Below, piece by piece: positions 29,820-44,400 of a stretch of 64,000 nt of DNA (position 1 is the first letter of the stretch; every line of letters begins with the position of its first letter). The stretch is from Chrysopilus asiliformis. Lineage: Eukaryota > Arthropoda > Insecta > Diptera > Rhagionidae. The DNA lies in the NCBI GenBank assembly GCA_964034945.1, contig OZ035964.1, positions 7,221,328-7,285,327 of the forward strand. The letters are read 5' to 3'. The position numbers and the translations under genes are program-made. A model generated the notes under the pieces. The model saw only the letters and a program-made list of their open reading frames with translations. It ran no database searches and was not told the origin of the DNA.

Positions 29820-31606
29820 TATAAACAAAGATCCCATCGACAAAGTGTTGAATATTTAATTTAAATAAATAGAAATAAAAATATATAAAAGAGTGACATT
29901 GAAAAACACTTACCGAAAATCGAAGACGATGTTCTAGTAGTATTGAAGATCCTCCAATGTTGATTAGTCAATTTTCCAGGATATCAGTTTGAAGTTAAAC
30001 ACTAAATTATTAATAATTTCTTTGGCCAAAAGGTTTTCTTAATTTTTTTTGTTTTGTTGTCTTGACTGACTTGAATGGCGAATATTTTTTTGCACTTAAT
30101 GAACTTTGCATTGGTTTTATTCACATAACAAAAAAGAGGTTTTTTTTAAATAAATTTTATATTTTTCTCGGTTTTCTGAGCAAAAACTTGAACACAAACA
30201 GCAATCTGAAATAAGAAAAAAAGGGATTTTGTCAAGCAATGGTAATATTTAAAAAGAAAACCAAATTTGAAAGTAGAAACGCTAGTAAAAATACGTTAGA
30301 TTGTCAGGTAATACGCACTTTCCATTAAAAACCAATCCTCAATCCTGAAACTTTTCTTAGTGCTTCCAAAAATGCCTTGCGAATTAAAAAAAAGGCACAT
30401 TTTTGTCACAATTGGATTAAAAAGTTTATTTAATCTCGAAAAGCACGCGAAAACCGGAGAAAATTGCAATCTTTTTAGCCAGAAAAAAACACACGGAAAA
30501 TGCCTGCGCCGCACAACAAAACCGAATCTCCATCGACTGTGCGATCACCGCAATTTTGGCAAAATAAGGACGAAACAAATTCCCACTTATTTCATATGAA
30601 TTGAATTTATCTAACTGTAACTTTATTAATGTTTTATGTGCGAAACAAAAAAGTTAAAATTGTCAACACTCACTCTTTTCCAAAATTTCCAGAAAGAAAA
30701 ACAATTTGCTTTGTTTTTGTTGAACTCGCGGGGAGGGAGGAAAGCTCCCATCTAGGCGTGAAAAGCGTCGCCACCGCACGAAAAAAAAACTATTTTTCAC
30801 TGTTTTTGCGGTATAACACGTTTTATGCACTATTATATTGGAATTTGTTAGTTTTTTTTACAATTTCATTACAAAACCGTGAAACTCAGGATTTCATTTT
30901 CCGACAGACGGCACTTGCACGGAAATTATGCATCGACATGCTGGCGTTTTTTGATTTTCCGTAAGAAAAATGACCGATCCTTCGCTGGATTGCAAAAAAA
31001 TCACCGAAATTTTGATTTCTTGTAAGCAAATCCCGATTTTGTTAACAAAAAAAAAGCACTAAGAACCAGACGCCATGAAATGATTATTCGAGATGCGTAC
31101 GGCATGGCGTCTACTAACCGAATGATTTTTTCGATGTGTGAATAGGCATTTCCACACACAGTTGTAACGACAACACATAACGACAACCAGTTCGATCGAG
31201 TCCACACGCTGTTGTTACCACCCAGTAGGAAATCGAGCGCTTCAACAGCGCAAAAAGAGTGGTACAGTCTGTTCCAAAATAAATAATAAAATATAATTTT
31301 AGGTTTTCGCGGCTCGACATTATGTTGTAGGAAAGGTTTTTTCGGTTTAACCGCGTAAATATTGTTAATTTTTAGCCGTCGCTCGCCCCTCTTGCCCCTT
31401 ACAGGGATCTTCTAACTTTATTGAAACTTTTTTCTGGGGGCTGGTAGGGGGGTGTGTGATACCTCAAATGAAAGGTATTGAAGAGTACATTTCAAAAATC
31501 TATAGAATGATAATATTTTCCCTCTCGCCCTTCGATTTATTCCACACTAAAAAAAAGTGGAATTCGTGAAACGAAGGGAAAGACGAATTTTTTAAAAGCT
31601 TTTATT

Positions 31607-32550
31607 TAGCTCGCTATCTTGTCTGTTTGTTTGTCTGTTTGTTTGCCGGGGTCAAATCTTGCAATCAAATTTTGACCCACTTCCACTTGTCCGATTGACT
31701 TGAAATTTTGTACACTTATATAAGTCCGATGACAATACAATATTTTCACTACTTCGTCCTTGTAAGAATAACGGAAGGTCCTGTAAGGATAACGTGATTA
31801 TCCTTTTCTCTAAATTTCCCGGAAAAAAATATATTCTGGGGGTTTTTGGGGTCGCTGAATCCGAATCTGTCATTAAAAAGTCAGTAAGGATAACGGAAGG
31901 TCCTGTAAGGATAACGTGATTATCCTTTTCTCTAAATTTCCCGGAAAAAAATCTATTCTGGGGGTTTTTGGGGTCGCTGAATCCGAATCTGTCATTAAAA
32001 AGTCAGTAAGGATAACGGAAGGTCCTGTAAGGATAACGTGATTATCCTTTTCTCTAAATTTCCCGGAAAAAAATCTATTCTGGGGGTTTTTGGGGTCGCT
32101 GAATCCGAATCTGTCATTAAAAAGTCAGTAAGGATAACGGAAGGTCCTGTAAGGATAACGTGATTATCCCTTTCTCCAAATTTTCCGGAAAAAAATCTAT
32201 TCTGGGGGTTTTTAGGGTCGCTGAATACGATTCTCAAGTTAAAAAGCCTGTAAGGACATCTCAAATGTAAGGATATATATTCGAAGACTAAAAAGAACAA
32301 AATAAAAAAAATAAAAAATTTTTTTTTTTTAAAAAGCTTTTATTAAAAAAGAATGCACTAAAAAGAAAAAAATAATTTTCTGGACGCTGTGTATCACAAA
32401 TATAAAAGCTTTTAAAAAGCGAGATAAAGCATAAAACAATAAAATAAAAATTTATCTCGCTTTTAAAAAGCTTTTATATTTGTGATACACAGCGTCCAGA
32501 AAATTATTTTTTTCTTTTTAGTGCATTCTTTTTTAATAAAAGCTTTTTTT
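31607..32550 (+). mobile_element. Composite element with 122-bp tandem x4 (S1)
   Basis: Same modules as in S0, but with four GTAAGGATAACGTGATTATC units. Consecutive units start at 31880, 32002 and 32124, giving a period of exactly 122 bp. The foldback arm pair is 32331-32550. Confidence 0.85.
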
Positions 32551-32617
32551 AAAAAAATTTGGCGTTTGTAATAATTCGGATATCGTAAAAAATTTTTGAT
32601 TAATATATATATATACA

Positions 32618-32720
32618 ACTTTTAAGATTGGGTAAATTAAGAGGATTGCAAGCCATCGAACTAGGATACCACCGAGTCCGATGGTTTGCAATCCTCATTT
32701 ATTTTACCCAATCTTAAAGT
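32618..32720. other. 103-bp palindromic hairpin (S1)
   Basis: Same sequence and structure as 22551-22653. Confidence 0.8.
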
Positions 32721-33274
32721 TTATACTAAACATGAAATTATTTTATGTGAAACGGAATTGTATCCTTTGTAAGTGAATGCTGAAAGTGTGAAAACAGAAA
32801 TCCACAGAAATCGAAATCATTGTGAAAAACTAAAACCTTTATGATTTTTGACGATTGATCAATGCAAATTTTTCATAAAGTCTGTGAGTAGATTTCCTAG
32901 ATTTTATGAAAGTATGTCATAAAATCTACTAAAAACTTTATGATATCTATGAAAAACTTCAAAAACGCTACGAAAATCGTTTCATAAAAATGAAGATATT
33001 TTGAAACTATACGTTTTTCAAAGTTCAAGGCAATAAAATTTCTTACAATTTTCTCTTTCACTAGAAGTTTTGAGATATACAGTGTTTTGCTATTCTTTCG
33101 AAAACAATATATTGCACAACCGTTCAATATTACCACTAGACGGTCAATATATTGCACAATATTGAAATATTGCACAATAATATTGTACGTCTAGGGACTT
33201 TTTTGGAGAGTAAATTGTTTGCAATGGTTTTCGCATATGAAAATAAAACATGTATTTTTCCTCCTCATAAATAG

Positions 33275-36200
33275 CTTCTAAAAATCCGAAAAAAATATTC
33301 CCCTTTTTGGAAAAGGTCTCGGAAATATTTTTCCTACTAAGAACAAGCCTTTAAAAATCCGAGAAAAATATTTCTCGGGTGGAAAAGCTCTCGGAAATAT
33401 TTTTCCTACTAAGAACAAGCCTTTAAACATTCGAGAAAAATATTTCCCGGGTGGAAAAAGTCTCGAAAATATTTTTCCTACTAAGAACAAGCTTCTAAAA
33501 ATGCGAGAAAAATATTTCCCGGATGGAAAATGTCTCGGAAATATTTTTCCTACTAACAACAAGCCTTTAAACATTCGAGAAAAATATTTTCCGGGTGGAA
33601 AAGGTCTCGGAAATACTTTTCCTACTAAGAACAAGCCTTTAAAAATTCGAGGAAAATATTTCCCGAATAGAAAAGATCTTGGAAATATTTTTCCTACTAA
33701 GAACAAGCCTATAAAAATTCAGAAAAAATATTTCCCGGGTGGAAAACGTCTCGGAAATATTTTTCCAACTAAGAACAAGCCTTTAAACATTCGAGAAAAA
33801 TATTTCCCGGGTGGAAAAGGTCTCGGAAATATTTTTCCTACACAGAACAAGCCTTTAAAAATCCGAGAAAAATATTTTCCGGGTGGAAAAGGTCTCGAAA
33901 ATATTTTTCCTACTAAGAACAAGCCTTTAAACATTCGAGAAAAATATTTTCCGGGTGGAAAAGGTCTCGGAAATATTTTTCCTACTAAGAACAAGCCTTT
34001 AAAAATTCGAGGAAAATATTTCCCGGTTAGAAAAGGTCTCGGAAATATTTTTCCTACTAAGAACAAGCCTTTAAAAATTCGAGGAAAATATTTCCCGAAT
34101 AGAAAAGATCTTGGAAATATTTTTCCTACTAAGAACAAGCCTTTAAAAATTCAGGAAAAATATTTCCCGGGTGGAAAACGTCTCGGAAATATTTTTCCAA
34201 CTAAGAACAAGCCTTTAAACATTCGAGAAAAATATTTCCCGGGTGGAAAAGGTCTCAGAAATATTTTTCCTACTAAGAACAAGCCTTTAAAAATTCGAGA
34301 AAAATATTTCTCGGGTGGAAAAGCTCTCGGAAATACTTTTCCTATTAAGAACAAGCCTTTAAAAATTCGAGGAAAATATTTTCCGGGTGGAAAAGGTCTC
34401 GGAAATATTTTTCCTACTAAGAACAAGCCTTTAAACATTCGAGAAAAATATTTTCCGGGTGGAAAAGCTCTTTGAAATACTTTTCCTACTAAGAACAAGC
34501 CTTTAAACATTCGAGAAAAATATTTTCCGGGTGGAAAAGGTCTCGAAAATATTTTTCCTACTAAGAACAAGCCTTTAAACATTCGAGAAACATATTTTCC
34601 GGGTGGAAAAGGTCTCGGAAATATTTTTCCTACTAAGAACAAGCCTTTAAAAATTCGAGGAAAATATTTTCCGGGTGGAAAAGGTCTCGAAAATATTTTT
34701 CCTACTAAGAACAAGCCTTTAAACATTCGAGAAAAATATTTTCCGGGTGGAAAAGGTCTCGGAAATATTTTTCCTACTAAGAACAAGCCTTTAAACATTC
34801 GAGAAAAATATTTTCCGGGTGGAAAAGGTATCGGAAATATTTTTCCTACTAAGAACAAGCCTTTAAACATTCGAGAAAAATATTTTCCGGGTGGAAAAGG
34901 TCTCGGAAATATTTTTCCTACTAAGAACAAGCCTCGAAAATTCCGAAAAGAAACTTTCACGGGTGGAAAAGTTCTAGGAAACATTTTTCCTACACAGAAC
35001 AAGCTTCGAAAATTTCAAAAAGGAAATTTCCCGGGTGGAAAAGGTCTAGAAAACATTTTTCCTACTCAGAACAAGCCTCGAAAATTTCGAAAAGAAACTT
35101 TCCCGGGTGGGAAAGATCTCAGAAACATTTTTCCTTCACAGAACAAGCCTCGAAAATTCCGAAAAAAAACTCTCCCGGGTGGGAAAGGTCTCGGAAATGT
35201 TTTTCCTACTCAGAACAAGCCTCTAAAAATTCGAGAAAAATATTTTCCGGATAAAAAAGGTCTCGGAAATATTTTTCCTACTAAGAACAAGCCTCGAAAA
35301 TTTCGAAAAGGAACTTTCCCGGGTGGGAAAGATCTCGGAAACATTTTTCCTACTCAGAACAAGCCTCGAAAAGAAACTTTCCCGGGTGGGAAAGGTCTCG
35401 GAAATATTTTTCCTACACAGAACAAGCATCGAAAATCCCGAAAAGAAACTTTCCCGGGTGGAAAAGGTCTGTGAAATATTTTTCCTACTAAGAACAAGCC
35501 TTTAAAAATTCGAGAAAAATATTTTCCGGGTGGAAAAGGTCTCGGAAATATTTTTCCTACTAAGAACAAGCCTCGAAAATTCCGAAAAGAAACTTTCACG
35601 GGTGGAAAAGTTGTAGGAAACATTTTTCCTACACAGAACAAGCTTCGAAAATTTCAAAAAGGAAATTTCCCGGGTGGAAAAGGTCTAGAAAACATTTTTC
35701 CTACTCAGAACAAGCCTCGAAAATTTCGAAAAGTAACTTTCCCGGGTGGAAAACGTCTCGGAAATATTTTTCCAACTAAGAACAAGCCTTTAAACATTCG
35801 AGAAAAATATTTCCCGGGTGGAAAAGGTCTCAGAAATATTTTTCCTACTAAGAACAAGCCTTTAAAAATTCGAGAAAAATATTTTCCGGGTGGAAAAGGT
35901 CTCGGAAATATTTTTCCTACACAGAAAAAGCCTTTAAAAATCCGAGAAAAATATTTCTCGAGTGGAAAACTCTCGGAAATATTTTCCTACTAAGAACAAG
36001 CCTTTAAAAATTCGAGGAAAATATTTTCCGGGTGGAAAAGGTCTCGGAAATATTTTTCCTACTAAGAACAAGCCTTTAAACATTCGAGAAAAATATTTTC
36101 CGGGTGGAAAAGCTCTTTGAAATACTTTTCCTACTAAGAACAAGCCTTTAAACATTCGAGAAAAATATTTTCCGGGTGGAAAAGGTCTCGAAAATATTTT

Positions 36201-39200
36201 TCCTACTAAGAACAAGCCTTTAAACATTCGAGAAAAATATTTTCCGGGTGGAAAAGGTCTCGGAAATATTTTTCCTACTAATAACAAGCCTCGAAAATTC
36301 CGAAAAGAAACTTTCACGGGTGGAAAAGTTCTAGGAAACATTTTTCCTACACAGAACAAGCTTCGAAAATTTCAAAAAGGAAATTTCCCGGGTGGAAAAG
36401 GTCTAGAAAACATTTTTCCTACTCAGAACAAGCCTCGAAAATTTCGAAAAGAAACTTTCCCGGGTGGGAAAGATCTCAGAAACATTTTTCCTTCACAGAA
36501 CAAGCCTCGAAAATTCCGAAAAAAAACTCTCCCGGGTGGGAAAGGTCTCGGAAATGTTTTTCCTACTCAGAACAAGCCTCTAAAAATTCGAGAAAAATAT
36601 TTTCCGGATAAAAAAGGTCTCGGAAATATTTTTCCTACACAGAACAAGCCTCGAAAATTTCGAAAAGGAACTTTCCCGGGTGGGAAAGATCTCGGAAACA
36701 TTTTTCCTACTCAGAACAAGCCTCGAAAAGAAACTTTCCCGGGTGGGAAAGGTCTCGGAAATATTTTTCCTACACAGAACAAGCATCGAAAATCCCGAAA
36801 AGAAACTTTCCCGGGTGGAAAAGGTCTCGGAAATATTTTTCCTACTAAGAACAAGCCTCGAAAATTCCGAAAAGAAACTTTCACGGGTGGAAAAGTTGTA
36901 GGAAACATTTTTCCTACACAGAACAAGCTTCGAAAATTTCAAAAAGGAAATTTCCCGGGTGGAAAAGGTCTAGAAAACATTTTTCCTACTCAGAACAAGC
37001 CTCGAAAATTTCGAAAAGTAACTTTCCCGGGTGGAAAACGTCTCGGAAATATTTTTCCAACTAAGAACAAGCCTTTAAACATTCGAGAAAAATATTTTCC
37101 GGGTGGAAAAGGTCTCGGAAATATTTTTCCTACACAGAAAAAGCCTTTAAAAATTCGAGGAAAATATTTTCCGGGTGGAAAAGGTCTCGGAAATATTTTT
37201 CCTACTAAGAACAAGCCTCGAAAATTCCGAAAAGAAACTTTCACGGGTGGAAAAGTTCTAGGAAACATTTTTCCTACACAGAACAAACTTCGAAAATTTC
37301 AAAAAGGAAATTTCCCGGGTGGAAAAGGTCTAGAAAACATTTTTCCTACTCAGAACAAGCCTCGAAAATTTCGAAAAGAAACTTTCCCGGGTGGGAAAGA
37401 TCTCAGAAACATTTTTCCTTCACAGAACAAGCCTCGAAAATTCCGAAAAAAAACTCTCCCGGGTGGGAAAGGTCTCGGAAATGTTTTTCCTACTCAGAAC
37501 AAGCCTCTAAAAATTCGAGAAAAATATTTTCCGGATAAAAAAGGTCTCGGAAATATTTTTCCTACACAGAACAAGCCTCGAAAATTTCGAAAAGGAACTT
37601 TCCCGGGTGGGAAAGATCTCGGAAACATTTTTCCTACTCAGAACAAGCCTCGAAAAGAAACTTTCCCGGGTGGGAAAGGTCTCGGAAATATTTTTCCTAC
37701 ACAGAACAAGCATCGAAAATCCCGAAAAGAAACTTTCCCGGGTGGAAAAGGTCTCGGAAATATTTTTCCTACTAAGAACAAGCCTCGAAAATTCCGAAAA
37801 GAAACTTTCACGGGTGGAAAAGTTGTAGGAAACATTTTTCCTACACAGAACAAGCTTCGAAAATTTCAAAAAGGAAATTTCCCGGGTGGAAAAGGTCTAG
37901 AAAACATTTTTCCTACTCAGAACAAGCCTCGAAAATTTCGAAAAGTAACTTTCCCGGGTGGAAAACGTCTCGGAAATATTTTTCCAACTAAGAACAAGCC
38001 TTTAAACATTCGAGAAAAATATTTTCCGGGTGGAAAAGGTCTCGGAAATATTTTTCCTACACAGAAAAAGCCTTTAAAAATCCGAGAAAAATATTTCTCG
38101 AGTGGAAAAGCTCTCGGAAATATTTTCCTACTAAGAACAAGCCTTTAAAAATTCGAGGAAAATATTTTCCGGGTGGAAAAGGTCTCGAAAATATTTTTCC
38201 TACTAAGAACAAGCCTTTAAACATTCGAGAAAAATATTTTCCGGGTGGACAAGGTTTCGGAAATATTTTTCCTACTAAGAACAAGCCTTTAAAAATTCGA
38301 GGAAAATATTTTCCGGGTGGAAAAGGTCTCGAAAATATTTTTCCTACTAAGAACAAGCCTTTAAACATTCGAGAAAAATATTTTCCGGGTGGAAAAGGTC
38401 TCGGAAATATTTTTCCTACTAAGAACAAGCCTTTAAACATTCGAGAAAAATATTTTCCGGGTGGAAAAGGTATCGGAAATATTTTTCCTACTAAGAACAA
38501 GCCTTTAAACATTCGAGAAAAATATTTTCCGGGTGGAAAAGGTCTCGAAAATATTTTTCCTACTAAGAACAAGCCTTTAAACATTCGAGAAAAATATTTT
38601 CCGGGTGGACAAGGTTTCGGAAATATTTTTCCTACTAAGAACAAGCCTTTAAAAATTCGAGGAAAATATTTTCCGGGTGGAAAAGGTCTCGAAAATATTT
38701 TTCCTACTAAGAACAAGCCTTTAAACATTCGAGAAAAATATTTTCCGGGTGGACAAGGTTTCGGAAATATTTTTCCTACTAAGAACAAGCCTTTAAACAT
38801 TCGAGAAAAATATTTTCCGGGTGGAAAAGGTATCGGAAATATTTTTCCTACTAAGAACAAGCCTTTAAACATTCGAGAAAAATATTTTCCGGGTGGAAAA
38901 GGTATCGGAAATATTTTTCCTACTAAGAACAAACTTTTAAACATTCGAGAAAAATATTTTCCGGGTGGAAAAGGTGTCGAAAATATTTTTCCTACTAAGA
39001 ACAAGCCTTAAAAATTCGAGGAAAATATTTTCCGGGTGGAAAAGGTCTCGGAAATATTTTTCCTACTAAGAACAAGCCTTTAAACATTCGAGAAAAATAT
39101 TTTCCGGGTGGAAAAGGTCTCGGAAATATTTTTCCTACTAAGAACAAGCCTCGAAAATTCCGAAAAGAAACTTTCACGGGTGGAAAAGGTCTAGAAAACA

Positions 39201-41425
39201 TTTTTCCTACTCAGAACAAGCCTCGAAAATTTCGAAAAGAAACTTTCCCGGGTGGGAAAGATCTCAGAAACATTTTTCCTTCACAGAACAAGCCTCGAAA
39301 ATTCCGAAAAAAAACTCTCCCGGGTGGGAAAGGTCTCGGAAATGTTTTTCCTACTCAGAACAAGCCTCTAAAAATTCGAGAAAAATATTTTCCGGATAAA
39401 AAAGGTCTCGGAAATATTTTTCCTACACAGAACAAGCCTCGAAAATTTCGAAAAGGAACTTTCCCGGGTGGGAAAGATCTCGGAAACATTTTTCCTACTC
39501 AGAACAAGCCTCGAAAAGAAACTTTCCCGGGTGGGAAAGGTCTCGGAAATATTTTTCCTACACAGAACAAGCATCGAAAATCCCGAAAAGAAACTTTCCC
39601 GGGTGGAAAAGGTCTCGGAAATATTTTTCCTACTAAGAACAAGCCTCGAAAATTCCGAAAAGAAACTTTCACGGGTGGAAAAGTTGTAGGAAACATTTTT
39701 CCTACACAGAACAAGCTTCGAAAATTTCAAAAAGGAAATTTCCCGGGTGGAAAAGGTCTAGAAAACATTTTTCCTACTCAGAACAAGCCTCGAAAATTTC
39801 GAAAAGTAACTTTCCCGGGTGGAAAACGTCTCGGAAATATTTTTCCAACTAAGAACAAGCCTTTAAACATTCGAGAAAAATATTTCCCGGGTGGAAAAGG
39901 TCTCAGAAATATTTTTCCTACTAAGAACAAGCCTTTAAACATTCGAGAAAAATATTTTCCGGGTGGAAAAGGTATCGGAAATATTTTTCCTACTAAGAAC
40001 AAGCCTTTAAACATTCGAGAAAAATATTTTCCGGGTGGAAAAGGTATCGGAAATATTTTTCCTACTAAGAACAAACTTTTAAACATTCGAGAAAAATATT
40101 TTCCGGGTGGAAAAGGTGTCGAAAATATTTTTCCTACTAAGAACAAGCCTTTAAACATTCGAGAAAAATATTTTCCGGGTGGAAAAGGTCTCGGAAATAT
40201 TTTTCCTACTAATAACAAGCCTCGAAAATTCCGAAAAGAAACTTTCACGGGTGGAAAAGTTCTAGGAAACATTTTTCCTACACAGAACAAGCTTCGAAAA
40301 TTTCAAAAAGGAAATTTCCCGGGTGGAAAAGGTCTAGAAAACATTTTTCCTACTCAGAACAAGCCTCGAAAATTTCGAAAAGAAACTTTCCCGGGTGGGA
40401 AAGATCTCAGAAACATTTTTCCTACACAGAACAAGCCTCGAAAATTCCGAAAAAAAAACTCTCCCGGGTGGGAAAGGTCTCGGAAATGTTTTTCCTACTC
40501 AGAACAAGCCTCGAAAATTTCGAAAAGGAACTTTCCCGGGTGGGAAAGATCTCGGAAACATTTTTCCTACTCAGAACAAGCCTCGAAAAGAAACTTTCCC
40601 GGGTGGGAAAGGTCTCGGAAATATTTTTCCTACACAGAACAAGCATCGAAAATTCCGAAACGAAACTTTCCCGGGTGGGAAAGGTCTCGGAAATATTTTT
40701 CCTACACAGAACAAGCATCGAAAATTTCGAAAAGAAACTTTTCCGGGTGGGAAAGGTCTCGGAAATGTTTTTCCTACTCAGAACAAGCCTCTAAAAATTC
40801 GAGAAAAATATTTTCCGGATAAAAAAGGTCTCGGAAATATTTTTCCTACACAGAACAAGCCTCGAAAATTTCGAAACGAAACTTTCCCGGGTGAGAAAGG
40901 TCTCGGAAATATTTTTCCTACACAGAACAAGCATCGAAAATTTCGAAAAGAAACTTTTCCGGGTGGGAAAGGTCTCGGAAATATTTTTCCTACACAGAAC
41001 AAGCATCGAAAATTCCGAAACGAAACTTTCCCGGGTGGGAAAGGTCTCGGAAATATTTTTCCTACACAGAACAAGCATCGAAAATTTCGAAAAGAAACTT
41101 TTCCGGGTGGGAAAGGTCTCGGAAATATTTTTCCTACACAGAACAAGCATCGAAAATTTCGAAAAGAAACTTTCCCGGGTGGAAAAGGTCTCGGAAACAT
41201 TTTTCTTACACAGAACAAGCCTCGAAAATTCCGAAAATTAACTTTCCCGGGTGGGAAAGGTCTCGGAAATATTTTTCCAATTCAGAACAAGCCTCTAAAA
41301 ATTCGAGAAAAATATTTTCCGGATAGAAAAGGTCTCGGAAATATTTTTCCTACTAAGAACAAGCGTTTAAAAATTCAGGAAAAATATTTCCCGGGTGGAA
41401 AACGTCTCGGAAATATTATAAAAAT
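33275..41425. repeat. 72-bp satellite array A3 (~113 units)
   Basis: This is the longest array. Beyond the monomer it contains a ~927-bp higher-order unit, visible as identical blocks at 36580-36942 and 37507-37869, with a further copy at 39368-39730. Its first ~1.7 kb is collinear with array A4 (offset 12209) and its last ~1 kb with the end of A2 (offset 12209). The middle therefore expanded or contracted independently. Confidence 0.95.
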
Positions 41426-44400
41426 GGGGCTACTAGCCCCGGTCTACCCTAAGGGGAGGGGATAAAGTTATCTCGAAACTTAGTTTTTGCGCTATGTTAC
41501 CCTTTCGCTGGAAAACTACTGAACCGATTGGCCTGAAATTTGGCATAGATGTTCGTCGAGGGCCCAGCCCCAACATAGACCCATTAAAAAGTAGCCCGAG
41601 AGGTGGGGGAGTAAGGGGAAGGGGTAAAGTTATCTCGAAACTTAGGTCTTCTTCTATGTTACCCCTTCGCGGGGAAACTACGGAGCCGATTGGCCTGAAG
41701 TTTAGCTCCACCATAGACCATAAAAAAAAAATTTGAAAAAACTTAACCCGGCAACGACGGGTACGCAAGCTAGTATATATGAGGCGTTAAAAGCTAGAGT
41801 GGACCAACCCAAATGTCGAAATCGTGAATTTTTTGTGTTTGAATCTTTATTGCGAGTGAGTTTTTAGATAAAAATGTTTGGATGCACAAAAGAATATTTC
41901 AACATTGAGTAATAAAGTGTACATAAATTTTTTTTCCAAAAATTTACAGTCAGTAATAGTACAAAAGTGGAAAAGCTTCAAAAACTCGATTATGTGGCTT
42001 GGTCCACTCTAGCTTTTAACGCCTCATATATAAACAAAGATCCCATCGACAAAGTGTTGAATATTTAATTTAAATAAATAGAAATAAAAATATATAAAAG
42101 AGTGACATTGAAAAACACTTACCGAAAATCGAAGACGATGTTCTAGTAGTATTGAAGATCCTCCAATGTTGATTAGTCAATTTTCCAGGATATCAGTTTG
42201 AAGTTAAACACTAAATTATTAATAATTTCTTTGGCCAAAAGGTTTTCTTAATTTTTTTTGTTTTGTTGTCTTGACTGACTTGAATGGCGAATATTTTTTT
42301 GCACTTAATGAACTTTGCATTGGTTTTATTCACATAACAAAAAAGAGGTTTTTTTTAAATAAATTTTATATTTTTCTCGGTTTTCTGAGCAAAAACTTGA
42401 ACACAAACAGCAATCTGAAATAAGAAAAAAAGGGATTTTGTCAAGCAATGGTAATATTTAAAAAGAAAACCAAATTTGAAAGTAGAAACGCTAGTAAAAA
42501 TACGTTAGATTGTCAGGTAATACGCACTTTCCATTAAAAACCAATCCTCAATCCTGAAACTTTTCTTAGTGCTTCCAAAAATGCCTTGCGAATTAAAAAA
42601 AAGGCACATTTTTGTCACAATTGGATTAAAAAGTTTATTTAATCTCGAAAAGCACGCGAAAACCGGAGAAAATTGCAATCTTTTTAGCCAGAAAAAAACA
42701 CACGGAAAATGCCTGCGCCGCACAACAAAACCGAATCTCCATCGACTGTGCGATCACCGCAATTTTGGCAAAATAAGGACGAAACAAATTCCCACTTATT
42801 TCATATGAATTGAATTTATCTAACTGTAACTTTATTAATGTTTTATGTGCGAAACAAAAAAGTTAAAATTGTCAACACTCACTCTTTTCCAAAATTTCCA
42901 GAAAGAAAAACAATTTGCTTTGTTTTTGTTGAACTCGCGGGGAGGGGGGAAAGCTCCCATCTAGGCGTGAAAAGCGTCGCCACCGCACGAAAAAAAAACT
43001 ATTTTTCACTGTTTTTGCGGTATAACACGTTTTATGCACTATTATATTGGAATTTGTTAGTTTTTTTTACAATTTCATTACAAAACCGTGAAACTCAGGA
43101 TTTCATTTTCCGACAGACGGCACTTGCACGGAAATTATGCATCGACATGCTGGCGTTTTTTGATTTTCCGTAAGAAAAATGACCGATCCTTCGCTGGATT
43201 GCAAAAAAATCACCGAAATTTTGATTTCTTGTAAGCAAATCCCGATTTTGTTAACAAAAAAAAAGCACTAAGAACCAGACGCCATGAAATGATTATTCGA
43301 GATGCGTACGGCATGGCGTCTACTAACCGAATGATTTTTTCGATGTGTGAATAGGCATTTCCACACACAGTTGTAACGACAACACATAACGACAACCAGT
43401 TCGATCGAGTCCACACGCTGTTGTTACCACCCAGTAGGAAATGGAGCGCTTCAACAGCGCAAAAAGAGTGGTACAGTCTGTTCCAAAATAAATAATAAAA
43501 TATAATTTTAGGTTTTCGCGGCTCGACATTATGTTGTAGGAAAGGTTTTTTCGGTTTAACCGCGTAAATATTGTTAATTTTTAGCCGTCGCTCGCCCCTC
43601 TTGCCCCTTACAGGGATCTTCTAACTTTATTGAAACTTTTTTCTGGGGGCTGGTAGGGGGGTGTGTGATACCTCAAATGAAAGGTATTGAAGAGTACATT
43701 TCAAAAATCTATAGAATGATAATATTTTCCCTCTCGCCCTTCGATTTATTCCACACTAAAAAAAAGTGGAATTCGTGAAACGAAGGGAAAGACGAATTTT
43801 TTAAAAGCTTTTATTTAGCTCGCTATCTTGTCTGTTTGTTTGTCTGTTTGTTTGCCGGGGTCAAATCTTGCAATCAAATTTTGACCCACTTCCACTTGTC
43901 CGATTGACTTGAAATTTTGTACACTTATATAAGTCCGATGACAATACAATATTTTCACTACTTCGTCCTTGTAAGAATAACGGAAGGTCCTGTAAGGATA
44001 ACGTGATTATCCTTTTCTCTAAATTTCCCGGAAAAAAATATATTCTGGGGGTTTTTGGGGTCGCTGAATCCGAATCTGTCATTAAAAAGTCAGTAAGGAT
44101 AACGGAAGGTCCTGTAAGGATAACGTGATTATCCTTTTCTCTAAATTTCCCGGAAAAAAATCTATTCTGGGGGTTTTTGGGGTCGCTGAATCCGAATCTG
44201 TCATTAAAAAGTCAGTAAGGATAACGGAAGGTCCTGTAAGGATAACGTGATTATCCTTTTCTCTAAATTTCCCGGAAAAAAATCTATTCTGGGGGTTTTT
44301 GGGGTCGCTGAATCCGAATCTGTCATTAAAAAGTCAGTAAGGATAACGGAAGGTCCTGTAAGGATAACGTGATTATCCCTTTCTCCAAATTTTCCGGAAA

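Larger units (their letters stand above)
29217..33274. repeat. Spacer S1 of the macro-repeat
   Basis: The block opens with the palindrome GGGGCTACTAGCCCC (29217-29231). It then holds the 162-bp-unit element (inverted, 29239-29566), the TATGAGGCGTT MITE (29569-29819), the unannotated spacer body, the composite element and the 103-bp hairpin. It is collinear with S2 at a constant offset of 12209 over its whole length. Confidence 0.95.
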
